Positions 22,793 through 32,080 are shown, numbered from the stretch's first letter. The stretch is DNA of 64,000 nucleotides from Alkalimonas delamerensis (GCF_030717955.1 NZ_JAUZVY010000002.1:186001-250000), one strand, 5' to 3'. The notes: a model not told the origin generated them from the letters alone. Numbers and translations: made by a program.

Positions 22793-24066
22793 TGAGAAAA
22801 GCTGAGCTCGAGCATGTGCTGGTGCAACTGCCGATAGCGGTGTGCATTATTGATGAGGCGAGAACCATTGTGTTTGCCAATGCGGCATTCTCGGGCGGTC
22901 TTACGCTCAGGCAAGCCGATTTAACGGGGCGTCTGCTGGATGATGTGTTTCCGCAGCAGATCCGTTTTTTAAAACGGAAAATCAACAGTGTGTTCGCCTT
23001 GAAAAACCCGAGTTTTAGCTATTGGCAGCAGCGTCCGCATGTCTTTCCAATGAGCAGCAGTCGCCCCATTACCGGCGACGAGTCCGAAATGTACCAAAAC
23101 GTGCAATTTATTCCACTTCTGGACTCGGCAGACGAAGTTTCACACCTGTGTATGGTGATTTCGGATGTCACCGCCGAGGCTAGCTATTTTTTGCAGCAAA
23201 GTGAGTTAAAAGCCGCATTGGAAGAAGAACATCAGCAGTTGCAAAAGCTGCATGCTGAACTGAAGCAGGCACAACAGCAAATGTTGCAATCAGAAAAGAT
23301 GGCATCCATTGGTCAGTTGGCAGCAGGCGTTGCCCATGAAATCAATAACCCGGTAGGTTTTGTTCGCTCCAATTTAGAGACCATGCAGGACTATACCGCT
23401 AAATTGATAAACGTGATGGATCGACAGCAAAAAATTATTCAGAAACAAGCCGAACCGAGGTTTATCGCTCTACTTAGCGACCTATATGAACGTTTAGGTG
23501 TTGCTTATATCCAGTCGGATTTGCCTGATCTTATTAAAGAGTCGCTGGAGGGAACTGAGCGCGTTCGAAGCATCGTCAAAAGCCTGCGTGATTTTGCCAC
23601 TTACGACGACGAGGGTTGGGTGGCTCTTGATTTGGCGGCGGTGATACGCTCGGCCCTTGCATTGCTGGAAAACGAAATCAAATACAAAGCGAAAGTGCAG
23701 CTGGAGCTACCTGAGCAGAATGCACTGATTTGGGCCAAAGCAGCCTCCATACGGCAGCTGCTATTTAATGTGATTCTAAATGCCTTGCAGGCGATGCAGC
23801 CGATGGGCCTGTTGCAAATTCGTTGCACACTGCAGCAAGACAGCATTGAGCTGATTATTCAGGACAATGGCTGTGGCATGGACAACGAAACCTTGTCCCG
23901 TATCTTCGATCCTTTTTTTACTACCAAGGCTGTGGGTCAGGGCACTGGCCTTGGTTTGGCCGAAGTCTACAACATAGTGCAGGAGCATGAGGCAACTATG
24001 CAGGTGGACAGTGAGCCTGGTACCGGAACCAGGTTCCGTTTTTGCTTTAAAGCTTATCGGGGTTGA
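22792..24066 (+). CDS. PAS-domain sensor histidine kinase
   Basis: A 424-residue soluble kinase. Residues 1-120 are a PAS domain (AVCIIDEARTIVFANAAFSG), then a coiled coil rich in Glu and Gln, then the H-box MASIGQLAAGVAHEINNP with His near residue 182. The ATPase domain has IIQDNGCGMDNETLSRIFDP, then FFTTKAVGQGTGLGLAEVY. It has no membrane segment. ATG 22792 overlaps the CheC-like stop (TGATG). It probably phosphorylates the single receiver two genes upstream or acts with the hybrid kinase after it. Confidence 0.88.
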   Translation: MRKAELEHVLVQLPIAVCIIDEARTIVFANAAFSGGLTLRQADLTGRLLDDVFPQQIRFLKRKINSVFALKNPSFSYWQQRPHVFPMSSSRPITGDESEMYQNVQFIPLLDSADEVSHLCMVISDVTAEASYFLQQSELKAALEEEHQQLQKLHAELKQAQQQMLQSEKMASIGQLAAGVAHEINNPVGFVRSNLETMQDYTAKLINVMDRQQKIIQKQAEPRFIALLSDLYERLGVAYIQSDLPDLIKESLEGTERVRSIVKSLRDFATYDDEGWVALDLAAVIRSALALLENEIKYKAKVQLELPEQNALIWAKAASIRQLLFNVILNALQAMQPMGLLQIRCTLQQDSIELIIQDNGCGMDNETLSRIFDPFFTTKAVGQGTGLGLAEVYNIVQEHEATMQVDSEPGTGTRFRFCFKAYRG

Positions 24067-24067
24067 T

Positions 24068-26119
24068 ATGCAGCAAGAGCAGCTTTTGAAAACTGACGCT
24101 ACCGGTAGCGAATTAACCGATATTTTGCTGGCCATTGCTGAGCGTTTTATTAACGTGCCTCTGGCTGAAGCGGAGCTCCTGATTGCCGACACCCTGGAGC
24201 AAATGGGGCGCTTTGTCGATGCCGATCGCGTTTATATTTTTTCATACGATTTTGAGCGCAATACCTGCAGCAATACACACGAGTGGTGTGCAGAAGGGAT
24301 TAGCGCGGAAATTGAACAGTTGCAAAATGTGTCAATCTTGCACATTCCACAGTGGTTGAGTGCCCATCTGCAGGGTGAGCAGATGCTGTACCCCGATGTA
24401 CCAGCATTGCCAGACGATGATCCGATTAAGGCCATTTTGGCTCCTCAGGGCATAAAAAGCATCATCACCATTCCGATGCGGCATCAGGGCAAATTAATCG
24501 GTTTTGTTGGCTTTGACTCGGTGCGTCGATTTCACCACTACGATCAGCAGGAGCGCAAACTGCTGACCGTGTTTGCTCAAATGCTGGTCAACCTAAAAGA
24601 GCGGATGGACACCATGCAGCTGCTAAATACCGCCAAACAATCGGCCGAGTCTGCTGCTCAGGTGAAAGCACAGTTTCTTGCCAACATGAGTCACGAATTG
24701 CGCACGCCACTCAATGCCATTACCGGCTTTAGCGAGTTAATGCAGTCACTGGATTTGCCCGCTCAGGCGAAGAATTTTAACCAAAAAATTCAACAAGCGT
24801 CTTCTCACTTGTTGTCGGTGATCAACGATATTCTGGATTTATCGAAAATTGAAGCCAACAAGCTGGAGCTGAAGCCAGAACCTGTCCGTCTGTCCCGTTT
24901 GATGTTAGAGCTGGACGACATGATGCAATTTCAGGCACAGCGCAAAGGCTTAAGTTTGCAGGTCTCTGTTGACTCAGCCCTGCACCGTCCAGTGATGCTC
25001 GATGCGCTTCGCTTTAACCAGGTGATGATTAACCTGGTCGGCAACGCCATTAAGTTTACCCACTATGGTCGTGTTACGGTGGAATTCCGAGTCCTTGATA
25101 CAGACAACGACGCCGTTACCTTGGAGGTTGCCGTGACCGATACCGGTATTGGTATGAGCGAGGAGAGCATTGCTCAGTTATTTGATGCCTTTCACCAGCT
25201 CGACACCAGCATTACCCGCCAGTTCGGTGGGACCGGCCTTGGGCTTTTCATCAGCCAGGGGTTGCTGCAGAAAATGCAGAGTGCGCTCAAGGTGCAATCC
25301 TCGCCTGGCGAGGGCAGCTGTTTCTCATTTCAACTGAGCTTGCCTTTTGCTGCTACCACCGAATTAGCTGAGCGTCCCTCTATAACGCCTGCTGGTCAAT
25401 TGCACGGGCAGGTCCTGCTGGTTGAGGACGACAGCACCAACCGTTTATTGCTGCGAAAAATGCTGGAACGGTTGGGCCTGTCGGTTCGTGAAGCCGAGCA
25501 TGGCAAAGCTGCCCTGGCCGCGGTGGCACTGCAGGAGCCTGACATCATCCTGATGGACATTCAGATGCCGGTGATGGATGGCCTATCGGCCACTGAACTG
25601 CTGCGCCAGCAAGGCTTTCGCAAACCGATTTTGGCGCTGTCGGCGGGTGTCATGCCTGAAGACATCGAGCGCAGCCGCACCCATCAACTGGACGATCACC
25701 TTACCAAGCCCATTACACTTCAGGCGCTGCGTGATGGCTTAAGCCGCTGGTTAGGTTCAGATGCTCAGCCATCGATATCCTTGAGGCTGGACAGCTTATC
25801 GGCAATGGTTGGGCAGGACGCATTGGCAGAGGTGTTGCATGATTACCAGGCGTCTTTGACGAAAACCATGGACGAAATGCAAACAGCCTATCGTGCAGGC
25901 GATGCGATAGCGCTTGCGGCCTTGTGTCACCGTTTAAAATCTTCGACTCGTTTTGTGGGGGCTGATTCTGTGGCCCTTGAGTTGGATGCGATGGAGAAAC
26001 TGTTACGGCATGAGTTACGCTTGAAGCCGGAGGATTACACTGCGCTCTGGTTAAAATTAACGGGCTTGTCCGATGTTGTGACAGTGTCCCTGGGCAGCCT
26101 TCGCGGAGCTAACAGCTAA
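24068..26119 (+). CDS. GAF hybrid histidine kinase with receiver and HPt domains
   Basis: The 683-residue protein carries a complete phosphorelay. Residues 1-185 hold a GAF domain (RVYIFSYDFERNTCSNTHEW). The H-box FLANMSHELRTPLNAITG puts the phospho-His near 209. The ATPase domain has VTDTGIGMSEESIAQLF and FGGTGLGLFISQ. A receiver follows with phospho-Asp near 497 (IILMDIQMPVMDG), and the C-terminal HPt has its His near 620 (LCHRLKSSTRFVGA). ATG 24068 starts one base after the upstream stop. The output protein is probably the CheY-like receiver or another regulator in the locus. Confidence 0.9.
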   Translation: MQQEQLLKTDATGSELTDILLAIAERFINVPLAEAELLIADTLEQMGRFVDADRVYIFSYDFERNTCSNTHEWCAEGISAEIEQLQNVSILHIPQWLSAHLQGEQMLYPDVPALPDDDPIKAILAPQGIKSIITIPMRHQGKLIGFVGFDSVRRFHHYDQQERKLLTVFAQMLVNLKERMDTMQLLNTAKQSAESAAQVKAQFLANMSHELRTPLNAITGFSELMQSLDLPAQAKNFNQKIQQASSHLLSVINDILDLSKIEANKLELKPEPVRLSRLMLELDDMMQFQAQRKGLSLQVSVDSALHRPVMLDALRFNQVMINLVGNAIKFTHYGRVTVEFRVLDTDNDAVTLEVAVTDTGIGMSEESIAQLFDAFHQLDTSITRQFGGTGLGLFISQGLLQKMQSALKVQSSPGEGSCFSFQLSLPFAATTELAERPSITPAGQLHGQVLLVEDDSTNRLLLRKMLERLGLSVREAEHGKAALAAVALQEPDIILMDIQMPVMDGLSATELLRQQGFRKPILALSAGVMPEDIERSRTHQLDDHLTKPITLQALRDGLSRWLGSDAQPSISLRLDSLSAMVGQDALAEVLHDYQASLTKTMDEMQTAYRAGDAIALAALCHRLKSSTRFVGADSVALELDAMEKLLRHELRLKPEDYTALWLKLTGLSDVVTVSLGSLRGANS

Positions 26120-26126
26120 ACAAAGA

Positions 26127-27482
26127 CTAAGAGCCTGACCTCATGGGCAGCTGCACTTCAAAACAAGTGTGGCCCTCTCGTTGTGGCGTCAGCGACAATG
26201 TGCCTTTTAATTCCTGCACCGTATGAATGCAAAGTGCCAACCCCAGTCCTTTTTGCTCAGACTCAGCCATGTTTTGCCGATATTGCAAGTCGTGCAGCAA
26301 GGTCGGTGCAACGCCCGAACCCTGATCAATGACCCGAAGCAGCACATGATGCTCGGTTTCATCCAGCAAGGCCTGCATTTTAAGCGGGGGCTTGCCATGC
26401 TCCATGGCATTTTCCAGCAGCCCAAAGAGCACCTGAACCAGTTTGGCCTTATTGGTGATTAGCTGCAACGCGCTATCGCATTCAATCTCTACTGGAATCA
26501 ATCGATGATGAGTGCTTTTAAGCAGCAAAGCAACCGACTGCAGCAGTGTATGGACATGAACCGGCGCACTGCTGGTGCTGTCCTGGTGATGGAATAGGGT
26601 GAGCTGCTTGACCACGGTTTCAATTTTGCTTGCGGAAGCTTCTGTCTCTGCGACCAGCTGTTTGGCATCTGCTAGCATCTCCGGAAACTCGGGGGTGAGC
26701 TGTGTAATTGCCTCCATGGCCTTTGCAGGAATGACTTTGGGCAGGGTCTCCACGTAATGTTGCAGCAGTTGCAGGTTGCACAAAGTTGCCCCAAGAGGAC
26801 TGTTAATTTCATGGGCCAGGCTTTCTGCCAGCTTGCCAAAGCTGGCCATGCGCTGTTGTTGGATTAACGACAGCTCTTGTTGCCTGAGCTGGTGCAATGC
26901 CTGTTCGAGTTGATGGTTTTTTTCTGCCAGCAGCTGCATCAGCTGCTGGCGCTCCTGATGCGCTTTGCGGCGTTCAAAATGCGCGGCCAGGTGGGCCGCA
27001 ACGTATGCAATCAGCTCCAGATCGGTGGTCTGGTACTTCACATCGCTGGAATAACTCTGAATAACCAGGACACCCAACAGCTCATCCTCAAGCAGCATGG
27101 GTACACCCAACCAGCTGACAATGCTGTCAAGGTGGCCAAGCACACTGGCAATCTCGCCTTGTTGAACCAGGCGTTGGATTGCAGTGGCATCCAGCAGGAT
27201 TGGTTTACGCTGACGAATGACGTAAGAAGTAATGCCATCGCCAAGCGCAAAGTGTTTGACGGCAGGGCAGGCATCTTTTTGATCGGAAAAATAAGCAATT
27301 TCCAGGGAAGATTGGTCTGGATGATAGAGCACAATCATAAAATTATCGCAGTGCACCAGTTGATGCACGCATTGATGCAACTGGGCAAAATAGGTAGTTT
27401 CTGCCAAGTCAGCATAACTCAGTTCAGAGATGCTAAACAGGGTTTTGGATAAACCGGAAAGCTTGTCCTGTTCAGTTGACAT
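26127..27482 (-). CDS. GAF-domain sensor histidine kinase
   Basis: A 451-residue soluble kinase on the minus strand. The N-terminal GAF domain spans about 30-185 (FMIVLYHPDQSSLEIAYFSD, LGVLVIQSYSSDVKYQTTDL). A coiled coil leads to the H-box MASFGKLAESLAHEINSPLG near residue 225. The ATPase domain is shorter than usual, with LFGLLENAMEHGKP as N-box, VIDQGSGVAPTLLHDL and KGLGLALCIHTV. It is last in the operon that begins with the degenerate HD-GYP protein and converges with the hybrid kinase gene with a 7-base gap. Confidence 0.85.
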   Translation of the reverse strand: MSTEQDKLSGLSKTLFSISELSYADLAETTYFAQLHQCVHQLVHCDNFMIVLYHPDQSSLEIAYFSDQKDACPAVKHFALGDGITSYVIRQRKPILLDATAIQRLVQQGEIASVLGHLDSIVSWLGVPMLLEDELLGVLVIQSYSSDVKYQTTDLELIAYVAAHLAAHFERRKAHQERQQLMQLLAEKNHQLEQALHQLRQQELSLIQQQRMASFGKLAESLAHEINSPLGATLCNLQLLQHYVETLPKVIPAKAMEAITQLTPEFPEMLADAKQLVAETEASASKIETVVKQLTLFHHQDSTSSAPVHVHTLLQSVALLLKSTHHRLIPVEIECDSALQLITNKAKLVQVLFGLLENAMEHGKPPLKMQALLDETEHHVLLRVIDQGSGVAPTLLHDLQYRQNMAESEQKGLGLALCIHTVQELKGTLSLTPQREGHTCFEVQLPMRSGS

Positions 27483-27493
27483 GGTGCGCCGCT

Positions 27494-28885
27494 TTAAAGA
27501 TAGCCATCTGCTTCACCATGACTGAGATCCGGTTGCTTCGGCAAAGTGATGACAAAGCTGGTGCCTTGATTGGGTTGACTGCTGACCTGAATGCTTCCGC
27601 TGTGTTGTTCAATAATGGCTTTGGAGATTGCCAAACCTAAGCCGGTGCCTTTGCCAACAGCTTTGGTGGTGAAAAAAGGATCAAATATTTTGGTCAGGGT
27701 GTCTTCAGGGATGCCACAGCCATTGTCCTTGATTTCGATAAAGGCGTTGTCCTTGTCGTCACACAAGGTGATTTGAATGAGTCCTATCTTTTCGTCGCAG
27801 GCCTGAGCGGCATTGACCAGAATATTCAGCAATACCTGCGACAGTTGAGCAGAGCGGGCGGTGACAACAATGCGTTTGTTGCCGTAATGTTTTTCAAGTT
27901 GGGCACTGTACTTAATCTGATTCCAGGCCACCCGTAAGGTATTGTCAATCAGTTCAGCCAGATCAATATCATCAGTCTTGCTTTGATCCGGATGTGAGAA
28001 TTGCCGCAGGCTTTTCACGATGTCTTTAACCCGCGTTGCACCCTCGGTCATTTCGGCCATGATGTCGTCGGTATCAACGCAAATGGCTTGGTAACGGTAG
28101 TGTTCAAGGATGGACAGGGCTGTGTCGGCAGCAACTTCGTGCTTTAGCGCATCGATTAGCTGGTGCAACTGCTCGTGGTTGTAGGCGAGGTTTTGAATAT
28201 TGCTAAGCACATAACTGAGCGGGTTGTTGATTTCATGTGCAACACCGGCGGCCATTTGACCCAGTGAGGCCATTTTTTCCGAGGATATCAGTACTTTTTC
28301 AATCTGGTCTTGCCGGGCTTGCAGTTCTTTTTGTTGCTGTTGCAGGCGGCGTTTTTCTACCTGGCTAATGGTGCTGCCGGCAAAGCTTGAAAACTGCTGC
28401 AGTAACGTCAAGTCATGGGGGCCAAAAGCAGCGCGCTCGTTAGAAAAAATCCACAGTTGATACTCTGCGTGTTGGGTTTGAATGTCGATCCCAAGCAGTG
28501 ATCGCATGTCGGACCAGGGCGATGTCAAAGTCAATGGTTCCTCAAACAGCAAAGGAATGTGAAAGGCATTCAGCGGGCGCTCCAGACCTTTCTGGTGGAT
28601 GTGCTGCACAATGTTGAGTGCACCATCGCTGTCGGTTTCCGTGCAGCTGACGGATAATAGTTGAGTCCGTTCATCACTCAACTGGGTTATGACGGCGGCA
28701 TCAAAGTGGAGTGCCTGGCGCAGTAGCCCAAAAAACTGGGCAAAGAGTGCGTCAATGTCCTCGGTCGTTAAAATAACATGCAGGCCGTCCAGAATAAGTG
28801 TCTGCAACAAGTGCACTTGCTCCAGCTCCCGATTTTTGATTTGCAGCTGATGCAGTTTATCCAACAGGCTCTCGTCAGGTTTCAC
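27494..28885 (-). CDS. GAF-domain sensor histidine kinase downstream of FIST
   Basis: The 463-residue kinase has an N-terminal coiled coil, a GAF-like region (about 40-180), the H-box MASLGQMAAGVAHEINNPLS near residue 220, and a complete ATPase domain (IEIKDNGCGIPEDTLTKIFD, then GKGTGLGLAISKAI). Start GTG 28885 is preferred because GGAGG lies five bases upstream; this start overlaps the FIST gene by 11 bases. Overlap with FIST suggests the FIST protein feeds a signal to this kinase. Confidence 0.87.
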   Translation of the reverse strand: MKPDESLLDKLHQLQIKNRELEQVHLLQTLILDGLHVILTTEDIDALFAQFFGLLRQALHFDAAVITQLSDERTQLLSVSCTETDSDGALNIVQHIHQKGLERPLNAFHIPLLFEEPLTLTSPWSDMRSLLGIDIQTQHAEYQLWIFSNERAAFGPHDLTLLQQFSSFAGSTISQVEKRRLQQQQKELQARQDQIEKVLISSEKMASLGQMAAGVAHEINNPLSYVLSNIQNLAYNHEQLHQLIDALKHEVAADTALSILEHYRYQAICVDTDDIMAEMTEGATRVKDIVKSLRQFSHPDQSKTDDIDLAELIDNTLRVAWNQIKYSAQLEKHYGNKRIVVTARSAQLSQVLLNILVNAAQACDEKIGLIQITLCDDKDNAFIEIKDNGCGIPEDTLTKIFDPFFTTKAVGKGTGLGLAISKAIIEQHSGSIQVSSQPNQGTSFVITLPKQPDLSHGEADGYL

Positions 28886-30053
28886 GATCACCTCCAAACA
28901 GCGTGCAGGAAATCATCAGGTTGCCATGGCGGCTTTCTCCATCGCTAAAAGTCCCTTGCTCACCAAAGGTAAAGCCCATGATAAAGGGCAGATTTGGAAG
29001 CTCTGCTGCCATGGCAGCCTGCACTTCGGCCATGGCAGTCTGAATGGCCAGCATGCAGCCGCCACAAAAAATGATGATGGCTCCTTCTAGCGACAACATA
29101 CCCCGCAGCTTCGCAATATCGCGGGCGGTTCGGATGACCTGAGGTCCGCGCTCGATCAGTTGCATGGTTGAACCTGATGCCAGATGCAGCGTTTCACCTG
29201 GATGCACTTCTGAAAATAAATCCAGGCAGCCGCCGGATGCCATCGCCGGATGGCTTAGCAGCAACAACGGAATATCGCCGCTGCTTTTGAGGCGTGCTAT
29301 CGGCGTCATGGTGGATGCAGCCAGCACATTGCCATCTTCAAGCATAGGGTGCCCGAGTTGTGTTCGCCATCTATTGATGACATCGATAGCGGGCTGGCCA
29401 TCGATTTCCTGCAGCTTTCTTCCAGTGACTTTGGTGACGCTACCTGACAGCTCTGTAAGCTCGTAGCCACTGCCAAAATAACCGAGTACCGGTACAGAGG
29501 GATAGAGCACGGCGATGATAAAGCCTTGAGCTAATTTTTGGCTACCATCATGCAGTCCCCATTGTCCCTCGATGCTATTGTCTGCGCTGCTGCCGCCAAA
29601 AACAGGTACTTTGGTGCCAACGATGTCCTGGATTCCTAACAGCACCTGCTCCTCTTGCCCTGGCGTTTGAAAACACCAGATGAGCTGAGGCGAAAGGTGA
29701 CCGCGACCACTTTTTTCCATGGCGCTCAGAAGCGTCTTGGCAGCTGCTGCACGGACGTCAGTGGCCTCCTGACTGCTGGCCACACCATAAAAGCCGGCCT
29801 TGTCTGTAAAGCGCAGCACACTGATGCTGTGCTGTTGCAGTGATAACTGATGTTCATTGGCGCTCCCCAGGCAGGAGCTGGCAAGCAAACAAGGCGACGT
29901 CCGGCTTAAATCGTTCGGTAAGGCTTTCAGCAGGGCGGCTTCACAAAACCCAATCAAAAACTGACGGTCGTGACTGGCAAGCAGTGACTGAAGCCTCTCT
30001 GTTGTCTCGGCAGTGCTTGATGCGGCGATATGATGACTTTCTATGGAAAACAT
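28875..30053 (-). CDS. FIST-domain signal-input protein
   Basis: The 392-residue protein has both FIST halves: an N-terminal part with VFGGSSADNSIEGQWGLHDG and GFIIAVLYPSVPVLGYFGSG, and a C-terminal FIST_C part with IIFCGGCMLAIQTAMAEVQA and IMGFTFGEQG, ending HGNLMISCTLFGG. FIST domains are proposed small-ligand sensors, perhaps for amino acids; some are linked to nitric oxide signalling (NosP). The start immediately follows the stop of the upstream HD-GYP-like gene and the stop overlaps a kinase gene. Confidence 0.85.
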   Translation of the reverse strand: MFSIESHHIAASSTAETTERLQSLLASHDRQFLIGFCEAALLKALPNDLSRTSPCLLASSCLGSANEHQLSLQQHSISVLRFTDKAGFYGVASSQEATDVRAAAAKTLLSAMEKSGRGHLSPQLIWCFQTPGQEEQVLLGIQDIVGTKVPVFGGSSADNSIEGQWGLHDGSQKLAQGFIIAVLYPSVPVLGYFGSGYELTELSGSVTKVTGRKLQEIDGQPAIDVINRWRTQLGHPMLEDGNVLAASTMTPIARLKSSGDIPLLLLSHPAMASGGCLDLFSEVHPGETLHLASGSTMQLIERGPQVIRTARDIAKLRGMLSLEGAIIIFCGGCMLAIQTAMAEVQAAMAAELPNLPFIMGFTFGEQGTFSDGESRHGNLMISCTLFGGDRET

Positions 30054-31409
30054 TCAGGCCTCGCTTGGCGCAGTTGGCGCCTCAGATGCTGTTGCTGCGT
30101 CGTCTTCCGGAGCAATATCAATCTTCAATTCTTGATGATGCTGGCGTTGATATTTTTTCAATTTATCGATCAACACGGGTGTCAGCTCACAGCCTTTGGG
30201 AAGCAACAGAATTTTGGTTTCATTGTACAGCGCTGAGCGCAGCCGCATGCCCGGTTTGAGCTCGTCGATGCTGTAGCCATCGCGAATGCTATTAATAAAG
30301 ATATCACGGCTTTTTTGATAGCAGGCTTCGAAGGCGTTAATCACAGCCGGATCGTACAAGGTATGGCTGGCTCGAACAATCATGGTGCAGGCCTCTTTGG
30401 GTGTTAACACCTTGCTGTAACTTCGGCGGGTCATTAGCAACCAATAATCTCTGGCTACCGCCAAAATTCGGGCCGGTAGTGGAATATGTGTGTCTTTTAA
30501 TTCTGCCGGGTAGCCGGTGCCATTAAAGTGAGCATACTGGCAGCAGATCCCTTCTACCACAGCACGCAGATGCGGGGCCGGCGATAAAATCAACTCGGCG
30601 TGCGAGGCATGCTCGATGAATTGCTGTTTCTCAAGCCCCTCCAACTGGTGGTAAGGTTTTTTCAACAAATCAGCCGGTAGACCTATCATGCCTATTTCAT
30701 GCAGCAGAGCTGTTAAAGCCACGTTTTCAATGTCTTTGACAGGCAATTGCATTTTTTCAGCAATGGCTTTAGCCAGGTTGGATACATTGACAGCAAAGCC
30801 AGCGCTGATTAAAGGGTGAATGCTAATCACGTTGTAGAGGATATCGAGGTTGTTTTGCTTTTCTTGCTCAGAGCGTGCCATGCTGGCCCGAAGTTGCGCC
30901 AGCGTTTTCTTAAGCTGGGCCGTACGTTGATGAACCATTTCCTCAAGGTTATGGTTCAGCTCTTTCAACTCTTTGTTTTGCTGGCTTATTTGTTGCTGCA
31001 TCCGTTTGTTGGCTTGTTCCAGATGAAACAGCTTTAAGCCATCTTTCACGGTGTTAAGCAAGTCTTTGTTGTTCCATGGTTTTTGCACATAGCGATGGAT
31101 GCGGCCGTCGTTGATGGCCGCAATGGTGGATGCCATATCGCTGTATCCGGTCATTAAGATGCGGTAGGCATCGGGTTGAATTTCCACAGCTTTTGCCAGA
31201 AATTCAGCGCCATTCATTTCGGGCATGCGCATGTCTGAAATGATTAGATGCACTTTCTTTGACTCCAGTATCTTGATTGCATCCTGACCGTTGGTTGCCA
31301 GCTCAATATCCAAGCCGACCGGGAAAAACAACCGTTTGAGTGCGTTTAAGATGCTATGCTCGTCGTCAACGCACAAGATAACAGGTTTTTTAGCGGCGGC
31401 AGCGGTCAT
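30054..31409 (-). CDS. Response regulator with degenerate HD-GYP domain
   Basis: The 451-residue protein has an RpfG-like receiver (VILCVDDEHSILNALKRLFF, phospho-Asp in LIISDMRMPEMNG, Lys in YVQKPW), a coiled coil (about 130-185) and an HD-GYP-like region. The HD site reads LLHEIGMIGLP instead of the usual HDIGKIGIP, and the GYP site reads AHFNGTGYPAEL with the HHE triad lost. Cyclic-di-GMP hydrolysis is therefore doubtful. Start ATG 31409 follows GAGGG; an upstream in-frame TTG at 31451 has no ribosome site. It is first in a four-gene operon. Confidence 0.82.
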   Translation of the reverse strand: MTAAAAKKPVILCVDDEHSILNALKRLFFPVGLDIELATNGQDAIKILESKKVHLIISDMRMPEMNGAEFLAKAVEIQPDAYRILMTGYSDMASTIAAINDGRIHRYVQKPWNNKDLLNTVKDGLKLFHLEQANKRMQQQISQQNKELKELNHNLEEMVHQRTAQLKKTLAQLRASMARSEQEKQNNLDILYNVISIHPLISAGFAVNVSNLAKAIAEKMQLPVKDIENVALTALLHEIGMIGLPADLLKKPYHQLEGLEKQQFIEHASHAELILSPAPHLRAVVEGICCQYAHFNGTGYPAELKDTHIPLPARILAVARDYWLLMTRRSYSKVLTPKEACTMIVRASHTLYDPAVINAFEACYQKSRDIFINSIRDGYSIDELKPGMRLRSALYNETKILLLPKGCELTPVLIDKLKKYQRQHHQELKIDIAPEDDAATASEAPTAPSEA

Positions 31410-31434
31410 GATTAAGCCCTCTTGGTGGCGTATT

Positions 31435-31447
31435 TGTCTCATTTGTC
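31435..31447 (-). promoter_or_regulatory. 13-base motif shared by two signalling-operon leaders (copy 2)
   Basis: On the minus strand GACAAATGAGACA lies 26 bases upstream of ATG 31409 and six bases after a good -10 hexamer TATGAT (31459-31454). It is identical to the motif at 21811-21823 and sits at a similar distance from its gene. Confidence 0.35.
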
Positions 31448-31505
31448 GCAAACATCATAAATGTATGCTATTGTCGTAAGTAAATCAAGTTCGCTGAGTT
31501 GTACT

Positions 31506-32078
31506 ATGCTTAGAACATTAAAACCAAGTGAAATTGCCAGCTATTGCGATGTGCATCACCGCACGGTCAGTCGTTGGATTGCTTCTGGCGAGTTAAAAGG
31601 CCATAAATTACCCGGAAGAGGTAATTACCGGGTGCAAGTTGTAGATTTTATTGCCTTTTTGGAAAAACAGGGGATGCCGATACCGCCAAGCTTATCGGTT
31701 CATCCTCGGGTATTGGTGGTGGACGATGAAGTCGGTATCCGCTCTATCATCCGGCGTACTTTGCAGCGACTTGAAATGGATGTGGTGGAAGCCGCTGGCG
31801 GTTTTGAAGCCGGCATGTTGGTGCTGCAACAAGCTCCTGATTTAATAACCATTGACTTGGCGATGCCCGGATTCGATGGTTTTGATGTGATTCGGGTGAT
31901 TCGAAAGCAGCCTGAGTTTAACGATGTCCGCTTGCTGGTTATTTCCGGTTTACCAGAGCCCGAGCTGGAAAAAGCGGTTGCACTTGGCGCCAATGATTAC
32001 CTAACGAAGCCATTTGATGCCGATATGCTGCTGGCCAAAGTACAAAAATTGCTGAACTTACGGACGCTTGCGAGGTAA
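31506..32078 (+). CDS. HTH (excisionase/MerR-like)-receiver protein
   Basis: The 190-residue protein has a DNA-binding domain first and a receiver second, the reverse of usual response regulators. Residues 1-55 form an excisionase-type HTH (LKPSEIASYCDVHHRTVSRW, then LPGRGNYRVQVVDFIAFL). The receiver begins RVLVVDDEVGIRSIIRRTL, with phospho-Asp in LITIDLAMPGFDGF and Lys in YLTKPFD. ATG 31506 is preferred to ATG 31461, which would overlap the divergent promoter. It is first of three receiver-containing genes and may regulate this divergent pair of operons (inference). Confidence 0.82.
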   Translation: MLRTLKPSEIASYCDVHHRTVSRWIASGELKGHKLPGRGNYRVQVVDFIAFLEKQGMPIPPSLSVHPRVLVVDDEVGIRSIIRRTLQRLEMDVVEAAGGFEAGMLVLQQAPDLITIDLAMPGFDGFDVIRVIRKQPEFNDVRLLVISGLPEPELEKAVALGANDYLTKPFDADMLLAKVQKLLNLRTLAR

Positions 32079-32080
32079 CT

